Notes under the pieces: model-generated
What the model saw: the letters and a program-made list of their open reading frames with translations, nothing else
Database searches by the model: none
Told to the model about the DNA's origin: nothing
Shown: positions 47,101 to 57,400 of the stretch, piece by piece
Layout of the letters: every line of letters begins with the position of its first letter
Position numbering within the stretch: position 1 is the stretch's first letter
NCBI GenBank assembly: GCA_963995525.1
Contig: OZ023217.1
Coordinates: 25,566,587 to 25,630,586 of the forward strand
Length of the DNA: 64,000 nt
Direction of reading: 5' to 3'
Source: Escarpia spicata
Lineage: Eukaryota; Annelida; Polychaeta; Sabellida; Siboglinidae
Translations under genes and position numbers: made by a program

Positions 47101-49709
47101 ATAGGGGATATTCAATCCTTTCTAAACGGTTAGGACTACATGAATTCTACCAGGTCATATTTCATTTACGATGGGCTAAATCAATTACGTAGGAAGGTTT
47201 AAAATATAAAGAGAACCCGGTACGTATATTTATGCACGGAGGATTTAGGGAGTTTTGTCTTTCTGTTTCAGAGTTCGAAAAACAAAAACATCAACAATTA
47301 ATCCTGCGAGGGAAGGAAACCGAAAACGGCAACGATATGGACACTTTTACTTTCGGTTCTATCGACGCGTTGTTGCGAGGGGGTTCTGACGTCAACGTCG
47401 CGAATGCCAATGGCGACACAGTGCTCCACGTGGCGACTGCTGTGGGTCACGTGGGACTGTTGACGCGGCTCGTAGAGTGCGGAGGCGGGGTAAATGACGT
47501 CAACAAGCGAGGCGAGTCGTGCGCTTTCCGTGCGAGCAACTGTCACGTGCTGGAATACTTGCTGTCGAAAAACGCCAGACTTAATCTGGCAAATGCAGAT
47601 GGCGACACTGTGCTACACCTGTACGCCGGCGCCGATGACGTCAGTTGTGAACAGATGCTAACAACAATCGACAGTGGCGCTGCTGTCGACTGCCGAAACA
47701 AACTCGGTGAGACGGCCATCTTCCGCGCATGCGCAACCGGATGTCGGACTAAAGTATGCGTACTAATGGAAGCGGGTGCGTCGAGGGATCTTCTGAACAG
47801 AAACGGCCGGTCCATCCTTCACGTGACACTCGCCAATAGACACGGCCGGTTGGCGCGCTTCCTCATAGCGCAGGCCGACATGAATCTGAACGTGGGCGAT
47901 AATAAAGGCATAACCGCGCTACACATGGCTGTCACGAACGATGACCTGGAGACAACGAGGCTGTTGCTGTCTTCAGGTGCCGCCGTCAATGCCTGTGACG
48001 TCATCGGGGGGTCGGCAGCAACAAAAGCGGCTGCGGCACGTAACGCCGATATTCTGCGCTTTCTGTTGGAGAACGGGGCCATCATAAACGACTCGGACAG
48101 CGACACGGGCGGCGGCACGGACGCCTACCCGTTACTGACGTTCGCCCAGACCGGCGACGTCGACATGGTCCGCGTCCTCATCGGTCAGGGAACGAAACTA
48201 AACGAGTGCGACACGGAGGGCCGCAGCGCCTTGCATATTGCCGTCAGAGGGAAGCACTGGGCCGCAGTGAGACTGCTGCTCGACGGCGGCGCGAGCTCGG
48301 AATCCCGTGATTGCGAAGGCAGCACCCCCCTACACGACGCCTGTGAACGTTGTCCCAACATTGACATCATACAGCGGCTGATTACGAGCGGCGCTCCGTT
48401 AAATCGGGACAATCTGCGCGGCCGCACACCGCTCCACGCTGCCGTGCAGCACAACTCGGCCGCCGGCATCAGGATGCTCGTCGACAGTGGAAGTGACGTG
48501 AGCGCTCAGGACAGAGACGGCTTCACGCCGCTTATGTTGGCGGTGGCAAGTCCTGCCGACACCTGGGAGTTGGAGGCAAAGTGCGAGGTGATGCTGGCGC
48601 CGTCAGCAGTCGACCTGCACGACAAAGACCGCAGGACGGCCTTGCATTACGTCGCAAAATCTGGTCTTGTTTCCATAGCTAAGATGTTGATTTCACACAA
48701 CTGTTCGCTAGATTTGACGGACACACTCGAAAGGACGCCTCTACACTATGCATGCGCAGGAGGATTCAGCAAGATGGCGGAGCTGCTGCTAGAGCATGGC
48801 GCATGCGTGGAGCGGCGAGACGCCGACGGCCAGTCGCCAGTCTACCACGCCGTCACTTCCGGCAGCGTTGACACTCTCGACTTGCTCATCGCGCACGGCG
48901 CCAACCCGGAGCAGCAGCGGACTGACGGTGGCACGCCACTCCACCAGGCGCTACACGACCACAGCCTCGACATTGTTGAATTGCTGCTCATGAGTGACGT
49001 CAACGTGAACATCACCGACAGCGAGAACGAGGCACCTCTACACATTGCGGCAGCAATGTCGCCCAACCACGTGGTCAGCGCGTTGCTCAAACTGGATGCT
49101 GACGTCACAGTCAAGAATCGCAATGGTCGCACGCCACTTCATGCCAGCATCGAAAATCCGAATGCGGAAGTTACGAAGCTGCTAGTGACGTCGGGCGGAG
49201 AACTTGACGCGCGTGACTGCGATCGCAACACGTCCCTCCATCTGGCGGTTAAATCGGATAGCTACGATCACGTGAACGTCTTATTGACTGGAGGGGCTGA
49301 TATTGACGCGACGAATATCGCCAGGGACACACCGCTCCACCTGGCGGCAGCCAATAAAGAAACTGATGTTTTGGAGCTCCTCATTGCTGACGAGGCTGAC
49401 ATGAACTTACAAAACAGCCGCGATGAGTCGCCACTGCTCGTAGCGCTGATCCACTCGAACATAGAGGCAGCGTCGATACTCCTCGACCAAGGCGCCAACG
49501 TTGCCCTGGCGGACAACGACGGAGAAACGGCACTACACAAAGCCGTGCGCATGCACAACGCACGCTCGTCCTTCCTGCTTAATCTCGTGCAGCGTGGGTT
49601 ATCAGTCGACTGTAAGAACAAACACGGAGCGACGCCCCTGGACACAGTGAAAGGTGTCTCGAAGCAGATTAAGCTTGATCTTCTTCAGGCGCTTGGCATT
49701 GAGACGTAG
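44041..49709 (+). CDS. Multi-ankyrin-repeat protein, 3 coding exons, 1058 aa
   Basis: Coding exons are 44041-44190, 44914-45502 and 47272-49709. The first junction is phase 0. The second is phase 1 on both sides (G at 45502 plus AG at 47272-47273 gives Glu). The product opens with an acidic helical stretch (LLALHEDILEGSEEAVRELL), then about 29 ankyrin repeats with the usual G-TPLH-AA-G---LL--GA-(D/V)N pattern: roughly six in exon 2 and 23 in exon 3. They run nearly to the C-terminus (LLQALGIET). No signal peptide, membrane segment, death domain, SOCS box or kinase domain is visible, so it is probably a cytosolic scaffold or adaptor; partners are unknown. Repeats eight and nine of exon 3 are degenerate, and the second begins after a Gly/Asp insert (SDSDTGGGTDAYP). 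The ATG has G at +4. A poly(A) signal AATAAA lies at 50302-50307. Exons are GC-richer than their surroundings. Orthology was not determined. Confidence 0.85.
44914..45502 (+). CDS. Ankyrin gene, coding exon 2
   Basis: The preferred acceptor is TTCTGCCGTCAG|ATTGAG (exon from 44914, phase 0). GGTACAG|TGTGCG at 44895/44896 is also phase 0 and would add CAFCRQ. The exon encodes the first six ankyrin repeats (YTALHMAAAVG, QTPLHLAARHG, RTPLHLAAEHG, QLPLHRAQVAG, NTALHVAVTN). The donor is AAAG|GTTGGT at 45502/45503, phase 1. Without splicing the frame ends at 45564. Confidence 0.8.
45614..45671. repeat. Perfect hairpin, 27-bp arms, 4-nt loop
   Basis: 45614-45640 (ACTTCGCACATGTCCACAGA then CGGATCC) is the exact reverse complement of 45645-45671, separated by CCTT. 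Transcribed within the ankyrin gene, it would form a strong RNA stem. Its length is shorter than a usual microRNA precursor. It could be a fold-back transposon core. Confidence 0.95.
46497..46670. repeat. (CCCG)n and CA/CG-rich microsatellites
   Basis: About 13 CCCG units are followed by ACGC, CACACGCG and related units. The GGGC strand is a G-quadruplex candidate. Frames over it (Pro/Ala/Arg or Ala/Gly/Arg) are artefacts. Confidence 0.9.
47272..49709 (+). CDS. Ankyrin gene, large terminal coding exon
   Basis: The acceptor TTTCTGTTTCAG|AGTTCG precedes a 2438-bp exon that encodes about 23 consecutive ankyrin repeats and the stop TAG at 49707-49709. The ATG at 47232 lies in the intron and is not needed. 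Good matches include KGITALHMAV, EGRSALHIAV, RGRTPLHAAV, LERTPLHYACAGG and RDTPLHLAAA. The many GACGTCAAC codons (Asp-Val-Asn at repeat ends) create chance CRE-like palindromes. Confidence 0.9.
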
Positions 49710-49730
49710 CATGTCTACTCATGTGATGTC

Positions 49731-49944
49731 AATATGTTTTAATGACTGCAAGCACCCCTATGCCGACTCGGTGATATGTTTTAATGACTGCAAGCACCCC
49801 TATGACGACTCGGTGATATGTTTTAATGACTGCAAGCACCCCTATGCCGACTCGGTGATATGTTTTAATGACTGCAAGCACCCCTATGCCGACTCGGTGA
49901 TATGTTTAATGACTGCAAGCACCCCAATGCCGACTCGGTGATAT
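49731..49944 (+). repeat. 42-bp tandem repeat in the ankyrin 3' UTR, five copies
   Basis: The unit is ATGTTTTAATGACTGCAAGC plus ACCCCTATGCCGACTCGGTG plus AT. Copies are nearly identical (one GACGACTCGG, one missing T). It starts 20 bases after the stop codon and is within the presumed 3' UTR. An exon-3-overlapping frame (49654-49941) reads it as CFNDCKHPYADSVI repeats. Confidence 0.9.
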
Positions 49945-51300
49945 GATGAATTAGCAGAGTTGTCTGAGACGTGTTTAACTCCTCACAACTGTTGAGGAAG
50001 TCAAGACAATCAACTCTACGATCTCGTTCGTAAGCTTCCCGGATATGTTTTGTGTGCATAATGAAGAACTGTGATCTGACATCTTTTGTCTCCCGCGGAC
50101 GTAAAGGAAATGCACCTGCTTTTATCTACGTATAATTATTATTTGAACTGTAGCTGCTATATAGTGTTACTGTAGCAACGTTTTGAATGAATATCAAGAT
50201 GATTTTTATTGTAACCTCTTGTAACCCTCGTCACCAACTCTCCTTGTTGTCCTTTTTATCATTGCTGATCATCGATAAACGTAAGCAAATTCTTGTTGTA
50301 TAATAAAACCGCAAATGTCGTAACTTGATTCACCTGTGATCCGATACAACAGTACAGTGTTACAAATATCATTATGGACACAAATTGCCTCGACATATTT
50401 CTGCACCTCTTAAATTTATGTCAATCGTGGAAGACAACCTATTGACGGAGACGTAAAATTAATAAGAGTGAACAATATTGTCACACAAAGAATCAATTTC
50501 TGATATAGCAAATGGACAAAGAATCCAACTTTTGTATAACGATTGCTAAAACAATATGTCACTTCGTTGGGATACGTTGTTGATTGAAAGCGATGTTGAT
50601 GAAGACCACAATGTCATTGTCACCTATGGTATTGCAACTTGCCTTACAGTAATGCTGTGTTAATCATACCATCTGTGAATTACGTATCTGTTACGTACGA
50701 TTATGCGTTTAAATGACTTGCCGCGTTATTGGGCCATCACGGTTACGAGGAGAAATGTTGGTTTTGTCGACTTATTAACTACACGGTTATCAGTGCAATG
50801 TGCTTATCACGGGTCAACACACATGACACAATGTATCATGTATCTATGCAGTTTTCTAAGATGTCGCGTTTTGTTTGTAGAGTATATTACGAACTGTATG
50901 TTTGCGGAGGGAATACAAGATACGAATAAAACAACTACTGAATATAATGTTTTTGGAAGACTTTGCCCATAATTAGATTATAGACTGTATGCAGTTTTAG
51001 CATAGAGGCCATCTGAGAGTAGAACCCTATACTTTGTCAAGCATAACATCGCACCTATACGAAATAAACTGCCCACCTTTTGAAATGGCAGTTACCATAT
51101 GCGCACTCGAACATATTTAACGCGCGGCACTGTCCACCCGAGACGTGCTATGACGATATCTGTAGTGTGTCGACGTCAGTCGTCGAGATGTCACGATCCC
51201 ACACTGTACTCGACAACATACGGCGTCGTCGTGTTGGCGCTGTCGTCAACTGACTGCCAGAGGCTGACTGTCTCAGGTGTGTAGGCCGAGGGAGCGAGCC
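49945..51300 (+). other. Ankyrin 3' UTR end and region upstream of the Rho GTPase
   Basis: AATAAA at 50302-50307 is a plausible poly(A) signal for the ankyrin mRNA. A 32-bp block at 50951-50982 is identical to 29034-29065. CpG-rich sequence at 51140-51300 precedes the Rho start codon, with an acceptor-like GACTGTCTCAG at about 51274. It may be a promoter-proximal exon with a 5' UTR intron. Confidence 0.5.
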
Positions 51301-51477
51301 ATGCAGGAGGCGTCGATGCCGACCGAGGCGGCCGAGTCTCCACACGTCTGTAAAAAGCTCGTTGTCGTCGGCGACGGCGAGTGTGGCAAGACGAGTCTGC
51401 TGATGGTGTTCTGTCGCGGAGAGTTCCCCGAGTATTACGTACCGACCATCTTCGAAAACTACGTCTCCGAGCTGCAG
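51301..51477 (+). CDS. Rho GTPase, coding exon 1
   Basis: Fifty-nine codons from [14 protein letters not shown] to NYVSELQ, ending CTGCAG|GTATGA. Contains P-loop and switch I. The upstream in-frame ATG at 51277 would add MCRPRERA, but the next ATG at 51301 has the better context. Confidence 0.88.
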
Positions 51478-54400
51478 GTATGAATGAGAGAAAGTGTAGG
51501 GAGGGAGGAGACATGGATGGAGAGGACCTGCGAGACGGAGGGAGGGAGAAAGAAAGGAAAGGTGACAGAGAAAGACGGAGAGAGGGGAGAGAGACAAGAG
51601 AGAAAGGGCGGAAAGAGAGAGAGGGGGGGGGGGGAGGGAGAGGCATGTAAAGATGGAGGGAGGGAGGAAAGGAGGAGGGATGACGACAGAGAGACAGAGA
51701 GGGGAGAGAAAGGGAGAGAGAGCGAGGGAGCGAGAGTGCGAATGAGCGAGAGACAGACAGACAGACAGGTAGACAGTCTGAGCGAGAGAGATAGCGAGAG
51801 AGGGAGATAGAGAGAGAGGGAGAGAGGGAGAGAGGGAGAGAGGGAGAGAGGGAGAGAGGGAGAGAGAGGCCTGATTTTAGATCAACAAACTCACTGACAC
51901 CTTCACGCTCACACTGATGACAAGTGAATGTATAGATTATGTAGTATGGTGAGTAAATTAATCACAGTAATGAAGTTAATCACAGTGAGGTGAATGGTTG
52001 CGACGGTAACAGTGATGATGTTGTCGATATCAGTTGTCGAGGTGATAATGAGTGTGACGGCGAATATTGTGCAATCGACGCATTGTTGACACCATTGAAT
52101 TTGGGTCATCCGTCATCGTACGTTTCTAGACAATACGTGAGCACGGAAACAGCAATATTCATCTACACACTGTCTTTGGTGGATTCACGATATACGGCCA
52201 AAAAAGTGCGTGTCACAGCGATACGCTCAACGAATGGACCTATGCTGGAAACGTCTTTTACCCACTGATAAATAAAGACAAATGTACAGCAATGGCGTAT
52301 TAAGACGCTACACGTAAAACTTGGTAAATTCTCGTTGATGTCAAACAAATATTAGTTTAACCTATTTAATTATACAATGTCCACAACAGTGAAATACTTC
52401 ATACCTCAAGTGCCTTCGACCAATGATAAATATAAACTCCAGGTAATATTGTGAGGAGACTCAAGTATTCGCCATACCCAGTTTACTTTCTATGCTATGT
52501 TTACTGCTCAGCTTAGTTTCTTCATGACATGGCCAGGTTTACGTACATAGACTGTGTTTTATTGTTGTTACGCTAATAGCCATCACCGTCATAAACCGGG
52601 TTTACTCAACCATATTTATTTTCGCCAGTTGGTAGCGTGTGGCATACGTGCACAGATATATGTTCTAATTGGACTGGTTTTAATATTGTTTACATAATAC
52701 GTTGGCATGATGGGACCTACAGGTATAATTGTCACTACCTAAGTCAAAGTGCCTACTTCTTTGCCTGGGCAAATCTCATCCACCATAACAGGTGTTAATT
52801 GCGCAGTAGTGTTCCATTTAGCAAACTGCTCTGTCGGCCTCTGTGACTTTGGAGTTGCCTCTTTTAGCAACGACATGGGTCATTTCTCTCAAGTGCAGTT
52901 CTCTCGCACTGAGTGACTTCGTGTCCACGGCCTAAAATACGCTTTGATTAATCATATCATATCTTAATAATAATCATCGCCACCACAATCACCACCACAG
53001 TAATAACAACCACTTCAACTAACTTTACCATCACCACAACCACAAGAACAATACCAACCACAATCACCACAATAACAAGTTACAACCACCACCATCAGCA
53101 CCTTAATAACAACCACCACCATCAGCACCCCAATAACAACCACCACCATCAGCACCGCAATAACAACCACCACCATCAGCACTCTAATAACAACCAACAC
53201 CATCAGCACCGCAATAACAACCACCACCATCAGCACCGCAATAACAACCACCACCATCAGCACCGCAATAACAACCACCACCATCAGCACCGCAATAACA
53301 ACCACCACCATCAGCACCGCAATAACAACCACCACCATCAGCACCGCAATAACAACCACCACCATCAGCACCCCAATAACAACCACCACCATCAGCACCG
53401 CAATAACAACCACCACCATCAGCACTCTAATAACAACCAACACCATCAGCACTCCAATAACAACCACCACAATCAGCACCCCAATAACAACCACCACAAT
53501 CAGCACTGCAATAACAACCAACACCATCAGCACCCCAATAACAACCACCACAATCAGCACCGCAATAACAACAACCACCACCAGCACCCCAATAACAACC
53601 ACAGCCATCACCACAACAACACCAGTAACAACAACACCCCGAACCACCACAATCACTGCACTGGGGGCTGCCATCAGGTTGACGACACGAAGGTTCAGCT
53701 GGCGCTGTGGGACACGGCGGGTCAGGAAGACTACGACCGTCTGCGGCCTCTCTCCTACCCCGACACCGACGTGCTGCTGCTGTGCTTCGCCGTCGACAAC
53801 CCCGACAGTTTTGAGAACGTTGCTGACAAGTGGGCGGGCGAACTGGCGGCCTTCTGTCCGAAGGCGCCTGTCGTCCTCGTCGGCACGAAAACAGACCTCC
53901 GACACGACAGCGCCGCCATCAAGAACCTGCAGGTTGGTGCCACGTGTCTTGTTGCAATATGACGCAGACTTCATACGTTAGCTTGAAATCGAATCTTTTA
54001 TTATGAGTCACCTTTAGCTAACGCAATTAAGCGTCGTTTCCGTACGCGAAAACTGGACGCGACGTCAAACTTGAAGTTAACTCCACATCTCGCGACGGCG
54101 TCTAACAAAACACCATTATTAGCTAACCGCTCAGTAAGCGGTACTACGTTCGACCTCGATAAACATTAAACGTAAGTCCAATATAGTTGGAAACTGATGT
54201 GCACTGCCATACATGGGATTTAAAACATTCACAGGTAACACATAATAATTTATACACAGACCTGAGACCAAGCCAAAAGAGTTCAATAAACCCTTATTAT
54301 TTTGCAGTGAGACAAGGTCGGGACAGCGCCTGGCTCCATTACTTTAATTGGCAACAAGCGACCCGTAGGGCTTTTAAAAACTCGTCAAATGTGCTGACTG

Positions 54401-57400
54401 GTATTTCATTTCAAACTCGACTTTCTTAATACGCGTGTATTCCTAAGAGGTCGATCTGTCTCACTGCATAATAATTATTTTTTCAATTAATATAACTATT
54501 TACATACGAAATAATGCGGCGTTTGTGCATACGCCCTATTTCTACTTCTCGCACACGAACGCCGCATCAAACGGCAGACCTGCGGTTGATCTCTGATTGC
54601 ACCGCACAAAGTGTTACATAACACTCAATAACTGACTTAATACACCACAGTATTGGTACGTTCATAACATGTTCTGATAACGCAACTGACATTGGAATGT
54701 CATAATTTTTTTCTTATTTATATCCACCACTGTCTACAGCCTGGAACTCATTTTTATATCTGATTGAACTAGAGCAACGTGGAGTGAACGCAACTGCCCA
54801 AACGAAACAAATGTTATATGTTGTCTGATATATTGGTCTTAGCATCTACCACTATATTGGGAACAGTAATTGAATTCATATGGTTGATACAGCCCCCTAC
54901 ATAATACTAATTGCCTATAGGTATGTGACGTAGGTGACCATGGTGTCGGTGACAAATGTTTAACAGTTGGCACGTAGTTGAAAAATTTAAAATCCACTGT
55001 AATATATGGATATAAATTCAATGGCATGTAACCTAATGTAAGGACAATGAAGAGTGCACGTGTTGTCGGCCAAATATCATATCTAACAATATGTGCACGT
55101 AATATTTGTGCAACTCGTAAGTCACAAAACCACCACGTGACGTTGGAGACAGGATATGCCGCGACAAATAATGCACGATCTGCTTAACAGGCAAGTTATA
55201 GTGTAAATTGTCGTATACCACTGCATACTTCTGTAAGATAAATCACCAAAATAAATATACATATTATGTTAACATTGCACAGACATAGAGCAAGAAACTA
55301 TGCACCACAGGCAAGCGACATGACGTTTTGATACCGTGTTTGCGTTATAAGCGTTATAAATATACACACAAATATGCACAGTGTAATCTAGTATTGATAA
55401 AATGTCACATTGAACTTGAACGTTCGCAGAATGGCCTTAAATCGGTAGCGACAGCATTTGGTATAAATGTTCAGATATATATAGGAACTATGAGTAACAC
55501 AATATAAAAACAGGTTTATAAAGACGTTGATCACAAATATTAACACGTAATAAGATATCCCATGTTGCCAATATTTTGGTAATAGTCCAACGCCAGGGGC
55601 GGATCCTGAAAGTGAGTCGAGTATTGAAAAAATTTCGCCTCCGCGCCGCCGTATTTTCAGCTCTTCTTCAGTTTCTCCGCTGGCTCGCTAGACTGTGATA
55701 TCGAAGACGAGGTGTGTGTGTGGAGGAGGGGGAGTGTACTCTTGCACATCTGTCGCCGCCGAGTCGGCGTATCTTCATCTTATTGTAACCTAAACGGTCT
55801 AGGGGTGGGGCACGGTCACGTAGGCCCATTCAAAAAGTTTACGGGCAAGCAAAATTACAAAGGTCTAGCGGAGCCATGTGCCCCCAGGCCCTCTGGACCC
55901 GCCAATGAACGTCCCAGTAAGGACGTAGTGTTGTTGCAGGCTCATAGGGTGGTTATTGTTGTTGTTGTTGTTGCGTTTTCGGTCTGGAATTGCACATTTC
56001 CCACACATATCCATCAGCTTTGAGCCGCAGCCTCAGCTCATACTAGTGTTGGAGATTGTTCGCCGTGTCCCGAGGGGGAGAAGTGTTGGATATATTCGCA
56101 GAGTTGAGGGGGGGTTAATGTTACTGTAGCAGATTTTTCGCGGTGTCGAGGGGACGCCGGATATTAGCCGGAGTCACAATTCATTATATACGTCACGATT
56201 TTAAATCAAACAGAAATAATTCCCTCCAAGCAGAACTAGTACGCACCCCCCTTCCGCCAAGGGGGGCGGTGCGTACAATAAAATGTACAACAAAATACAT
56301 TAAAAGTAATACAATTTAACATCAACGGAACAGTTGTGTGAAATTTTCGGATGACACTGCTGTACCGGACATCAACATACGCAGTTATCTTTACAAATCT
56401 TCGTCATCCTTCAAATTATTGCAAATCATTCCATATTTTGCCTTTTATTTGAACATATACACTTGTGTTATTGTCATATAAATATCTTAACAAATCAGAT
56501 GAAAATGCATGTGATTCAATAATAATATATATCGACTTTATGGGATATATACAATATCAGTGTCAAAACCAAACTACACAAACATTCAGTAAAGTCTGAG
56601 GACTACTGGGACTAGGCGTCAGGGACTAGACATGTACAGCAGTTGTGTATGGTGCTAATGTCAACTTGTCGAACACCCTTTGACACATTAAATAAGTCAC
56701 AGATCGTGGTACGACAGGTAGTACGAAACAATTGAGTTCTGAATAACAATATACGTACGGGTAGGACAGGCTAATGGCGTAGGGAGGGTTGTTGGCGCCG
56801 GTGTAAAGGTATCATATTGCCCCCAGTATAATTAATTTTGCACCCCCCGGCAATATTATACCGGTATAAAACTGCCGGAAAGGCAATCTTATACCGGTAT
56901 AATGCTGCCTTCCCGGTTTAAGATTGCTCCCCATTAATCCCATGCTAAATTACGGCACAGTGTGTTAATTGTACTTCTTTATCAATTCATGGCAGTTATA
57001 TAATCATTTATTCAACATAATATATGTATACATAGAATCATGCATACAGAAGTCATTTTCATCACCAAGAATCGACCACTAAAAGACGTCTAGAAGACGT
57101 CACGTGCCCACTGGGGTGACGGTGATTCCCTTTTGATCGTCCTGTACATATCTAAGAGTTTTGTAGTCTCTCCTTTTTGAAGGGTAAATAAATAAATAAA
57201 ATAACTGCTCGAAATACACAAACAACATTTAACAATATATTATATTTATTCGAAAATCGATTGGTTATATCATTATTCATATTTAATTACACCATGTCCA
57301 TACATCATGTGCTTATATAATAATTAGTTGCCAGTTGTCATATACTGTTAAACATAGGGGGGGGGGGCTGTTTTATACTGGAGTGGGTAATATAATACCC

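Larger units (their letters stand above)
45503..47271 (+). other. Ankyrin gene intron 2 with hairpin, hAT-like end and CCCG microsatellite
   Basis: The 1769-bp intron holds a perfect 27-bp-stem hairpin (45614-45671), a C run near 45727, sequence like the 36.3-kb repeat ending in GGATCCGTCACTG (46071-46083), and a (CCCG)n tract (46497-46552) followed by CA/CG-rich repeats to 46670. It ends in a good acceptor TTTCTGTTTCAG. Confidence 0.7.
51478..53677 (+). other. Rho GTPase intron 1
   Basis: The 2200-bp intron starts with a purine-rich GAGA/GGGA stretch (51480-51870), has 1.1 kb of ordinary AT-rich sequence, and ends in a 27-bp minisatellite (about 53040-53640) that reaches to within 40 bp of the acceptor. 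Confidence 0.8.

Noticed and set aside
47390..49200. Many TGACGTCA / GACGTC CRE-like sites
   Set aside because: They are codon effects of Asp-Val-Asn at the ends of ankyrin repeats inside the coding exon.
53015..53974. 319-codon minus-strand open frame
   Set aside because: It is antisense of Rho exon 2 plus the translated 27-bp minisatellite (VVVVIAVLM repeats).
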